The notes under the pieces: model-generated
What the model was told of the DNA's origin: nothing
Databases searched by the model: none
What the model saw: the letters and a program-made list of their open reading frames with translations, nothing else
Program-made: the position numbers and the translations under genes
Assembly (NCBI RefSeq): GCF_024437735.1
Contig: NZ_JANFQO010000009.1
Coordinates: 157,713 to 221,712, forward strand
Direction: 5' to 3'
Source of the DNA: Tahibacter harae
Lineage (GTDB): Bacteria; Pseudomonadota; Gammaproteobacteria; Xanthomonadales; Rhodanobacteraceae
DNA: 64,000 nt
Shown here: positions 18,309 to 26,104 of the stretch, piece by piece
Numbering within the stretch: position 1 is the first letter of the stretch
Layout: each line of letters starts with the position of its first letter

Positions 18309-20114
18309 GTGAAAGCCATTCCTTGCGCACTTGCGCTGGCCACGAGTATTGCGCTAGCCGCCGGCGCGCACGCCGCCACACCGGCGGACGCCGACGCCTT
18401 CATCGCCGGCATCAACCAGGAAATCCGCGACAATTATGTCGAGGTCACGGCAGCGCAGTGGGTCTCGGAAACCTACATCAACGGCGACACCGAAGTACTG
18501 GTGGCCAAGGCCAACGAACGCGCCCTTGCGCGACTTTCTGCCAATGTGGAGAAATCCGCACAGTTCGACAGCCTCGCCGGCATCTCGCCGCTGACCCGCC
18601 GCGGCATCGACCTGCTCAAGCTGCAGACCGCGATGCCGGCGCCGAAGGATCCGGCCAAGCTGTCGGAGCTGACCCAGATCGCCTCCCGCCTCAACGCCGC
18701 CTACGGCGCCGGCAAGTCCTGCACCGACGAGGCCAGGCCCGAGACCTGCCGCAACCTCGACCAGCTCAGCAAGGTGCTGGCGGAAAACCGCGACTGGGAC
18801 GCCGACCTGGAAGCCTGGACCGCCTGGCACAACACCGCCCGCGGCATGCGCAAGGACTATGTGCGCTTCGCCCAGCTGGTCAACGAAGGCGCCGGCGAGA
18901 TGGGCTATGCCAACGCCGGCGAAATGTGGCGCGCCGGCTACGACATGAGCGCGGCCGACCTGCGCAAGGAAACCGACCGCCTGTGGCAGCAGGTGCAGCC
19001 GCTGTACAAGGACCTGCAGTGCTACGCGCGCACCAAGCTCGACGCGCAGTACCCGGGCAAGCTGGCGAAAGACGGCACCATCCCCGCACATATCACCGGC
19101 AACATGTGGTCGCAGGACTGGTCGGCGCTGTATCCGCTGCTGCAGCCGTATCCGAACGCCTCCAACCTGGACGTGGATGCGGCGCTGAAGCAGAAGCAGT
19201 ACACGCCGGTGTCCATGGTGCAGCGCGCCGAGGATTTCTACACCTCGATCGGCTTCCCGGCGCTGCCCAAGTCGTTCTATGAGAAATCCCAGCTCACCCG
19301 CCCGGCCGACCGCGACGTGGTCTGCCACGCCAGCGCCTGGGACCTCAACCTCGAAGGCGACGTGCGCATCAAAATGTGCATCAACATCAACGAGGAAGAT
19401 TTCCGCACCGTCTACCACGAGCTGGGCCACATCTATTACTACCTGGCCTACAACAAGCTGCCGCCCCTGTTCCAGACCGGCGCCCACGACGGCTTCCACG
19501 AAGCCATCGGCGACACCATCCAGCTCAACCTGACGCCGGGCTATCTGGGCCAGATCGGCCTGGCCGGCGAATCCAAGCAGAGCAAGGAAGCCGTGCTCAA
19601 TGCGCAGATGAAGCAGGCGCTGGAGAAGATCGCCTTCCTGCCCTTCGGCAAGCTGATCGACGAATGGCGCTGGGGCGTGTTCGACGGCTCCATCAAGCCG
19701 GAAAACTACAACGCCGCCTGGTGGGCGCTGAAGAAGAAATACCAGGGCGTGGCGCCCATCGTCGCGCGCGGCGAGGAGAACTTCGACCCCGGCGCGAAGT
19801 ACCACGTGCCCGGCAACACGCCGTACATGCGCTACTTCCTCGCCCACATCCTGCAGTTCCAGTTCCAGCGCGAGCTGTGCAAGGCCGCCGGCTACAAGGG
19901 CCCGCTGCACGAATGCTCGATCTACGGCAACAAGGAAGCCGGCAAGAAGTTCTGGGCCATGCTGGAAAAAGGCTCCAGCCAGCCCTGGCAGGACACGCTG
20001 AAGGAACTCACCGGCAAGGGCGAGATGGACGCCTCGGCCATACTGGATTACTTCGCTCCGCTGCACGCCTGGCTCAAGCAGCAGAACAAGGGCAAGTCCT
20101 GCGGCTGGAACTGA
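18309..20114 (+). CDS. M2 family peptidyl-dipeptidase A (ACE-like)
   Basis: Bacterial angiotensin-converting-enzyme homologue that removes C-terminal dipeptides. The precursor of 601 residues begins with a Sec signal (KAIPCALALATSIALAAGAHA). The zinc motif is in VYHELGHIYYYLAY, with the third ligand in GFHEAIGDT, as in ACE. The chloride/substrate region YMRYFLAHILQFQFQ is also kept. The start is the GTG at 18309, since GGGGAG lies nine bases upstream and the signal peptide begins there. M2 enzymes are restricted to few bacteria, notably xanthomonads, which supports the taxonomic reading. Two strong hairpins follow the stop codon. Confidence 0.93.
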   Translation: MKAIPCALALATSIALAAGAHAATPADADAFIAGINQEIRDNYVEVTAAQWVSETYINGDTEVLVAKANERALARLSANVEKSAQFDSLAGISPLTRRGIDLLKLQTAMPAPKDPAKLSELTQIASRLNAAYGAGKSCTDEARPETCRNLDQLSKVLAENRDWDADLEAWTAWHNTARGMRKDYVRFAQLVNEGAGEMGYANAGEMWRAGYDMSAADLRKETDRLWQQVQPLYKDLQCYARTKLDAQYPGKLAKDGTIPAHITGNMWSQDWSALYPLLQPYPNASNLDVDAALKQKQYTPVSMVQRAEDFYTSIGFPALPKSFYEKSQLTRPADRDVVCHASAWDLNLEGDVRIKMCININEEDFRTVYHELGHIYYYLAYNKLPPLFQTGAHDGFHEAIGDTIQLNLTPGYLGQIGLAGESKQSKEAVLNAQMKQALEKIAFLPFGKLIDEWRWGVFDGSIKPENYNAAWWALKKKYQGVAPIVARGEENFDPGAKYHVPGNTPYMRYFLAHILQFQFQRELCKAAGYKGPLHECSIYGNKEAGKKFWAMLEKGSSQPWQDTLKELTGKGEMDASAILDYFAPLHAWLKQQNKGKSCGWN

Positions 20115-20119
20115 TCGGC

Positions 20120-20189
20120 GCTGCGCCGCGGCCGTTGCACGCCGCGGCGCAGCCCTGCACTTCCGAAGGCCGCCTCCGGGCGGCCTTCG
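20120..20189. other. paired hairpins downstream of the M2 peptidase gene
   Basis: Two stems in series: a 13-bp perfect stem (GCTGCGCCGCGGC, 20120-20132 with 20141-20153) and an 11-bp stem (CGAAGGCCGCC, 20164-20174 with 20179-20189, TCCG loop). Neither has a T-run, so termination by them alone is doubtful; they may protect the transcript end. Confidence 0.6.
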
Positions 20190-20260
20190 CGTCTGCGTGC
20201 CGCACAGCGCGGCGCGCATGCTATGTTGGCGCCCGTCGCCACCGCCACCGAGGGACTCCG

Positions 20261-20503
20261 ATGCAACGCTGGATCAAACTGCCCGACGGCCGCTTCGTCG
20301 ACGCCAACCGCATCATGTACATCGGCAAGGTGGAAACCTATCCGCGCATCGACGAGGACGGCAACGACCTGGGCCAGGGCTACAACGTCAATATCGGCAC
20401 CGGCCTGGCGCGCGAAGAACAGATCACCCTGATGGCCGGCAAGGAAGAAGTGCTGGCCGTGCTCAAGCAGATCCTCGGCGCACCCGCGCCGGCGGCGGGC
20501 TGA
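20261..20503 (+). CDS. small conserved-looking cytoplasmic protein of unknown function
   Basis: An 80-residue protein starting MQRWIKLPDGRFVDANRIMYIGKVE. It shows a beta-rich pattern without cysteines, membrane segments or a signal, and ends in an alanine/proline tail. GAGGGA lies five bases before the ATG, and the codon use is as in neighbours, so it is a real gene. I do not recognise a family. It sits between M2 and a convergent exporter gene with no operon partner. Confidence 0.7.
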   Translation: MQRWIKLPDGRFVDANRIMYIGKVETYPRIDEDGNDLGQGYNVNIGTGLAREEQITLMAGKEEVLAVLKQILGAPAPAAG

Positions 20504-20546
20504 AGAAAACCGCGCCGCGGCCGCCGGCCGCGGCGAACCGGCCCAA

Positions 20547-21773
20547 TTACTGCGCCTGCGCCTCGGCCGCCAGCAGCGCGGCTTCGCGCGCGGCCTTGCG
20601 CTTGTACACCTGCCAGGCCACACCGCCGATCACGGTCAGCAGCGCCGAGGCCAGCGCCATGCGCAACACGCTGACCGACACCACCACCGAGACCAGCCCG
20701 GCCAGCACCGCGTTGAATACCAGGCTGACAAAAGCCTGCAGCGAGGATGCGCCGCCGCGGTGCAGCGGGAAGCGGTCCAGCAGCAGCACGGTCAGGGCGG
20801 GGAAAGACAGCGAAATGCCGATCGCGTGCAGGCCTATCGGCAGCACCGACCAGGGAACCTGCGGCTGCGGCAGCAACAAGGCCACCGTCACGTTGACGCC
20901 CGAGGCAAGCAGCATGATCAGATAGCCCAGGCCCACGGTCTGGGCCAAGCTGTAGCGGCCGGCCAGGCGGCTGGACAGCAGCGACCCCAGGAACATGCCG
21001 CTGACCGCCGGCACGAACAGCCAGCCGAACTGCTGCGGTCCCAGCTTGAGCAGGTTCACCACGAAGGCCGGCGCCGAGGAGATGTACAGGAACATGGCGC
21101 TGAAATTCATGGTGCCGGCGATGGCCAGCGGCCAGAACTGCCGGTCCAGCAGCATTTCCAGATACCCCTGCAGCAACGCCCGCGGCCGCAGCGGTATGCG
21201 CCGCGCCGGCGGATGCGATTCCGGCAGGCGCCAGGCCGAGGCGGCCAGCAGCAGCGCACCCCAGCCGGCGAGGAACCAGAAGATCCAGCGCCAGTGCCCC
21301 ATCAGCAGCACCCAGCCGCCGATCATCGGCGCCAGCGCCGGCGCGACGGTGAACAGCATGGACACATTGGACATCAACCGCTGCACCCGCGGCCCTTCGT
21401 AGAGATCGCGCATGATCGCGCGTGCCACGATCCAGCCGGCGCCGGCGACCGCGCCCTGCAGGGCGCGGAAGAACCACAGGCTTTCTATGGACCAGGTCAG
21501 CGCGCAGCCGACCGAGGCCAGGGTGAACAGCGCGACGCCGCCCATCACCACCGGGCGCCGGCCCAGCGCATCCGACAGCGGGCCGTGCACCAGCGACATC
21601 AGCGCCAGCGCGACCAGATAGATCGACAGCGTCTGCTGCATGGCGAAATCGTCGGCGCCGAATTCCGCCGCGATGGCCGGGAACGCCGGGAACATGGTGT
21701 CGATCGCGAACGGCCCGAACATGGCCAGGCCGGCGAGCAACAGGGTCAAGCCAGGTTTTGCAGTGGCGTTCAT
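20547..21773 (-). CDS. Bcr/CflA family drug exporter (MFS, 12 TM)
   Basis: Proton-driven export of small drugs such as bicyclomycin or chloramphenicol in characterised relatives. The 408-residue protein has twelve hydrophobic helices. The family marks are the N-terminal FGPFAIDTMFPAFPAIAAEF, the motif A-like GPLSDALGRRPVVMGG between helices 2 and 3, and FFRALQGAVAGAGWIVARA (motif C region). A charged tail (KRKAAREAALL) ends the protein. The substrate is not predictable. The upstream gene codes for an unrelated SEC-C protein 80 bases away. Confidence 0.88.
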   Translation of the reverse strand: MNATAKPGLTLLLAGLAMFGPFAIDTMFPAFPAIAAEFGADDFAMQQTLSIYLVALALMSLVHGPLSDALGRRPVVMGGVALFTLASVGCALTWSIESLWFFRALQGAVAGAGWIVARAIMRDLYEGPRVQRLMSNVSMLFTVAPALAPMIGGWVLLMGHWRWIFWFLAGWGALLLAASAWRLPESHPPARRIPLRPRALLQGYLEMLLDRQFWPLAIAGTMNFSAMFLYISSAPAFVVNLLKLGPQQFGWLFVPAVSGMFLGSLLSSRLAGRYSLAQTVGLGYLIMLLASGVNVTVALLLPQPQVPWSVLPIGLHAIGISLSFPALTVLLLDRFPLHRGGASSLQAFVSLVFNAVLAGLVSVVVSVSVLRMALASALLTVIGGVAWQVYKRKAAREAALLAAEAQAQ

Positions 21774-21853
21774 CGTTTCTCGTCATCACGCCGCGGCGGC
21801 GGACGCACGCGGCGCCGCGGCACGGCCTGGGCCGCGCCGCGCACCGCCGGGCT

Positions 21854-22567
<714 letters not shown>

Positions 22568-22738
22568 GGGAAGCATCCGGTCGAGTGAGGCGGGAAAGCG
22601 GCGGCGAAAAAAGCCGGCCAGCCGGCAATGATGCACCATGCACGCTGCTCACGCGCGGTGCAAATACCAATTGACCGGGCCGAGCCGCGGCGCGGCGGCT
22701 AGAATCCGCCGCTGTGCCGCGCCGCCCGGAGAACCGCC

Positions 22739-23131
22739 ATGCCCTGGATTTCCCTGCTTGCCATCGGCCTGGGCGCGGCGCTCGGGGCCTGGCTGCGCTG
22801 GGGCCTGGGCCTGTGGCTGAACCCGCTGCTGGCCAATCTGCCGCTGGGCACGCTGGCGGCCAACCTCATCGGCGGCCTGCTCATGGGCCTGCTGATGGCG
22901 CTGCTGGAAGCCCACGCGGACTGGCCGGCGGAGCTGCGCCTGTTTGCCGGCACCGGCTTCCTCGGCGGCCTGACCACCTTCTCCACCTTTTCCGGCGAGG
23001 CCGGCGCGCTGCTGGAACGCGGTGAATACACCTGGGCCGGCGCCCTGGTGATTGTGCACGTGGCCGGCTCCATCGCCGCCACGCTGGCCGGCTGGCTGCT
23101 GCTGCGGGCCCTGCTGCGCGGCCAGCTCTGA
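22739..23131 (+). CDS. crcB: fluoride channel/exporter CrcB (Fluc)
   Basis: Dimeric inner-membrane fluoride channel that lowers cytoplasmic fluoride. The 130-residue protein has four hydrophobic helices with the family motifs GTLAANLIGGLLMG (pore asparagine) and GFLGGLTTFSTFSGE (TTFSTFS phenylalanine track). CGGAG lies a few bases before the ATG. A fluoride riboswitch, which often precedes crcB, could not be recognised in the 115 bases upstream. parC follows in the same direction after 135 bases. Confidence 0.93.
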   Translation: MPWISLLAIGLGAALGAWLRWGLGLWLNPLLANLPLGTLAANLIGGLLMGLLMALLEAHADWPAELRLFAGTGFLGGLTTFSTFSGEAGALLERGEYTWAGALVIVHVAGSIAATLAGWLLLRALLRGQL

Positions 23132-23266
23132 GCCGGGCGCGCCACCGCCGGACGGCAAAGAATCCTTGCGTGACAAGCACCTGAGCCGGGGATCGCGCCC
23201 CGCCGCGGCAATTCCGGCACAATACCCGCTTTGCGCGCGCCCCCTGCGCGCCAGCCCAGAACGCCG

Positions 23267-25507
23267 ATGAGCCTGCAATCCAATTTCGAACAGATCCCGC
23301 TCAAGCAATACGCCGAGCGCGCCTATCTCGATTACTCCATGTACGTGGTGCTGGACCGCGCCCTGCCCTTCGTCGGCGACGGGCTCAAGCCGGTGCAGCG
23401 CCGCATCGTCTACGCCATGAGCGAGCTGGGTCTCGCCGCCACCGCCAAGCCGCGCAAATCGGCGCTGACCATCGGCGAAGTGCTCGGCAAATACCATCCG
23501 CACGGCGACAGCGCCTGCTACGAGGCGATGGTGCTGATGACGCAGTCGTTCTCCTACCGCTATCCGCTGATCGAAGGCCAGGGCAACTTCGGTTCGCCCG
23601 ACGATCCCAAGTCCTTCGCCGCGATGCGCTATACCGAGGCCAAGCTCTCGCCCATCGCCGCGCTGCTGCTGGACGAACTGGGCCAGGGCACGGTGGATTT
23701 CTCGCCCAACTACGACGGCAGCCAGGAAGAACCTTCGTGGCTGCCCGCGCGCGTGCCGCACGTGCTGCTCAACGGCTCCATGGGCATCGCTGTGGGCATG
23801 GCCACCGACATCCCTCCGCACAACCTGCGCGAGATCGCCAGCGCCTGCATCCGCCTGCTGGACGACCCCGACGCCACCGTGCGCGACCTGTGCGAACACG
23901 TGCTCGGCCCCGATTACCCGACCCGCGCCGAGATCATCACGCCCAAGGCCGAACTGCAGGCCCTGTACGAGAACGGCACCGGCAGCGTGCGCGCCCGGGC
24001 CATCTACCAGAAAGAAGACGGCAACGTCGTCATCACCGCGCTGCCCTACCAGGTGTCGCCGTCCAAGATCCTGGAGCAGATCGCCGCCCAGCTGCGCGCC
24101 AAGAAGCTGCCGATGCTGGAAGACCTGCGCGACGAGTCCGACCACCAGAACCCGATACGCCTGGTGCTGATCCCGCGCTCCAGCCGCGTCGACGCGGACG
24201 AGATGATGCAGCATCTGTTCGCTACTACCGATTTGGAAAAGAGCTACCGCGTCAATCTCAACATCATCGGCCTGGACGGCCGGCCCCAGGTCAAGAACCT
24301 CAAGCAGGTGCTGAACGAGTGGCTGCGCTTCCGCAGCGACACGGTGACGCGCCGCCTCAACTTCCGCCTGGGCAAGGTCGAGCGCCGCCTGCACCTGCTG
24401 GAAGGCCTGCGCATCGCCTATCTCAACCTGGACGAGGTCATCCGCATCATCCGCACCGAGGAAGAGCCCAGGCCGGTGCTGATGGCGCGCTTCCGCCTGA
24501 GCGAGGAACAGGCCGACTACATCCTCGAAACCCGCCTGCGCCAGCTTGCACGGCTGGAAGAAATGAAGATCAACAGCGAGCGCGACCAGCTGGAAGAGGA
24601 ACGCGCGCGCATCAACGTCATCCTCAATTCCAAGCAGCGCCTGAAGACCCTCATCAAGGACGAGCTGAAGGACGACGCGAAGAAATACGGCGACGAGCGC
24701 CGCTCGCCCATCGTCGAACGCCAGGTCGCCCAGGCGCTGGACGAAGCCGCGCTGGTGGCGAGCGAACCGACCACGGTGGTGCTGTCGCAGAAGGGCTGGA
24801 TCCGCGCCGCCAAGGGCCATGAAGTCGATCCCGCCGGCATGAGCTACCGCGAAGGCGACGCGCTGCAGGCCTACGCCCGCGGCCGCACCACGCAGCAGGT
24901 CGCCTTCATCGACTCCACCGGCCGCAGCTACTCCACGCCGGCCCACAGCCTGCCCTCGGCCCGCGGCAACGGCGAGCCGCTGACCGGCCGTTTCGCTCCC
25001 CCCGCCGGCGCACGCTTTGAAGCCGTCGCCATGAGCGAGGCCGATACGCGCCTGGTACTGGCTTCCGACTACGGCTACGGCTTCGTCACCCGCTTCGCCA
25101 ACCTGATCGGCAACAAGAAGGCCGGCAAGCAGATCCTCAACATCGACGACAACGCCAAGGTGCTCGCCCCCGCCTACGTCGCCGATCCCGCCCGCGACCG
25201 CATCGTGGTGGCGACCAACGCCGGCCACCTGCTGATGTTCTCCGTCGCCGAACTGCCCGAGCTGGACAACGGCGGCAAGGGCAACAAGCTGATCGAGATT
25301 CCCAAGGCCAGGCTCGCCGAAGGCGAACGTGTTGCCGGCATCACCGTCGTCACCGAAGGCAAGGGCGAAGTCACCCTCTACGCCGGTGCCCGCAAACTCA
25401 CCCTGCGCTGGGCCGACCTGGTCGAATACGGCGGCAACCGCGCCGGCCGCGGCGGCCTGCTGCCGCGCGGACTGCAGCGCGTGGAGCGGCTGGAGACCAC
25501 GGGCTGA
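23267..25507 (+). CDS. parC: DNA topoisomerase IV subunit A
   Basis: Cuts and passes DNA duplexes with ParE to decatenate chromosomes. The 746-residue protein has the breakage-reunion domain (about 1-480) with the active-site tyrosine in [13 protein letters not shown], and a C-terminal beta-pinwheel region. ParC rather than GyrA is indicated by the length and the N-terminus [23 protein letters not shown]. The quinolone-resistance region reads [16 protein letters not shown]; serine and glutamate at the usual resistance positions are wild type. The start at 23267 is preferred over an upstream ATG because the family begins at MSLQSNFEQ. The stop codon is followed at once by a GGATTCG array. Confidence 0.95.
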   Translation: MSLQSNFEQIPLKQYAERAYLDYSMYVVLDRALPFVGDGLKPVQRRIVYAMSELGLAATAKPRKSALTIGEVLGKYHPHGDSACYEAMVLMTQSFSYRYPLIEGQGNFGSPDDPKSFAAMRYTEAKLSPIAALLLDELGQGTVDFSPNYDGSQEEPSWLPARVPHVLLNGSMGIAVGMATDIPPHNLREIASACIRLLDDPDATVRDLCEHVLGPDYPTRAEIITPKAELQALYENGTGSVRARAIYQKEDGNVVITALPYQVSPSKILEQIAAQLRAKKLPMLEDLRDESDHQNPIRLVLIPRSSRVDADEMMQHLFATTDLEKSYRVNLNIIGLDGRPQVKNLKQVLNEWLRFRSDTVTRRLNFRLGKVERRLHLLEGLRIAYLNLDEVIRIIRTEEEPRPVLMARFRLSEEQADYILETRLRQLARLEEMKINSERDQLEEERARINVILNSKQRLKTLIKDELKDDAKKYGDERRSPIVERQVAQALDEAALVASEPTTVVLSQKGWIRAAKGHEVDPAGMSYREGDALQAYARGRTTQQVAFIDSTGRSYSTPAHSLPSARGNGEPLTGRFAPPAGARFEAVAMSEADTRLVLASDYGYGFVTRFANLIGNKKAGKQILNIDDNAKVLAPAYVADPARDRIVVATNAGHLLMFSVAELPELDNGGKGNKLIEIPKARLAEGERVAGITVVTEGKGEVTLYAGARKLTLRWADLVEYGGNRAGRGGLLPRGLQRVERLETTG

Positions 25508-25584
25508 GGATTCGGGATTCGGGATTCGGGATTCGGGATTCGGGATTCGGGATTCGGGATTCGGGATTCGGGATTCGGGATTCG
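25508..25584. repeat. tandem array of eleven GGATTCG heptamers
   Basis: Eleven exact copies of GGATTCG (7 bp) beginning directly after the parC stop codon. Shorter or degenerate versions of the same word occur at about 5854-5864, 52803-52912, 35468-35518 and 62980-63113. The exact repetition suggests recent slippage expansion, so the copy number is likely strain-variable. Confidence 0.95.
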
Positions 25585-25748
25585 CAGCGAGTGTGCGGCG
25601 GAATCCGAGGTTTCTGGCAAGTGAAATTTGCCGGATTTCTTCGAGGAAAAGCGGGAAGCTCCCTCTCCCCCAAGCTCGCTTGGGGGAGAGGGCCGGGGTG
25701 AGGGGGCAACGATCAACGCGCCTCGCCCTTTGGATTTCCGCCAAAACC
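25585..25748. repeat. composite intergenic repeat, copy 1 (with hairpin 25661-25692)
   Basis: Runs from the end of the heptamer array to GGATTTCCG. It holds the segment TGTGCGGCGGAATCCGAG, an AGCGGGAAGCT block, the 15-bp-arm hairpin at 25661-25692 (TC loop), and GGTGAGGGGGCAACGATCAA. The inverted counterpart at 35313-35520 carries all of these blocks in the same order, including the heptamer array at the same end. Confidence 0.85.
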
Positions 25749-25816
25749 TTCAACACGCAAAGAACACCGCGAAAACCGAAGTTCTTCGCAAACTGAAGCG
25801 CCGCCCCCTCACCCAA

Positions 25817-25854
25817 CCCTCTCACCAAGCGCGTAAACGCGCTTGGTGAGAGGG
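25817..25854. repeat. dispersed hairpin repeat, copy C (CTCACC variant)
   Basis: Perfect 18-bp arms (CCCTCTCACCAAGCGCGT) around AA, preceded by GCCCCCTCACCCAA, the flank of the other family members. It has CTCACC in place of CTCCCCC, with the matching change in the other arm; both arms have changed together, so the pairing is maintained. It lies about 125 bases from copy 1 of the composite repeat. Confidence 0.85.
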
Positions 25855-25932
25855 TCCAGTCCAGGCGCAATCGGCGACCTGGAGCGCCAGCCCGGCGCTT
25901 CAACCCAGATATTCACCTCAAGTCGCCACCCC

Positions 25933-26025
25933 GGATCATCAGCTCGGATTGGCACTCCCGATCAGCTTTCCCGATCGGCACTCCCGATCAGCACTCACCA
26001 TCAGCGACACAGATCAGCGCCCAGA
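25933..26025. repeat. degenerate 13-bp tandem repeat (GATCAGCACTCCC)
   Basis: About six units of 12-14 bases such as GATCAGCTTTCCC (25960-25972), GATCGGCACTCCC (25973-25985) and GATCAGCACTCACC (25986-25999), decaying to both sides. It lies between copy C of the hairpin repeat and the end of the CHAT gene. No gene is present in 25508-26104. Confidence 0.75.
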
Positions 26026-26104
26026 CCGGCAACCGCAACCCGCATCCCGGCCGCAGCGCTCTGAGCACCGCACCGCCGGCGCCCCGCAACACAATGCGCC
26101 AGCC

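Noticed and set aside
20120..20189. Double terminator after the M2 peptidase gene
   Set aside because: Both stems are strong but neither is followed by a T-run; kept only as hairpins.
22622..22738. Possible fluoride riboswitch before crcB (GGCAATGATGCACC)
   Set aside because: The required pseudoknot partner and the CTGATGA-type 3' segment of the crcB motif are not found; similarity is limited to a few bases.
23450..23560. Quinolone-resistance substitution in parC
   Set aside because: The resistance region reads [10 protein letters not shown], with the wild-type serine and glutamate.
25508..26025. Repeat-rich interval resembling a CRISPR locus
   Set aside because: The heptamer and 13-bp arrays have no unique spacers of constant length, and no cas genes are present in the window.
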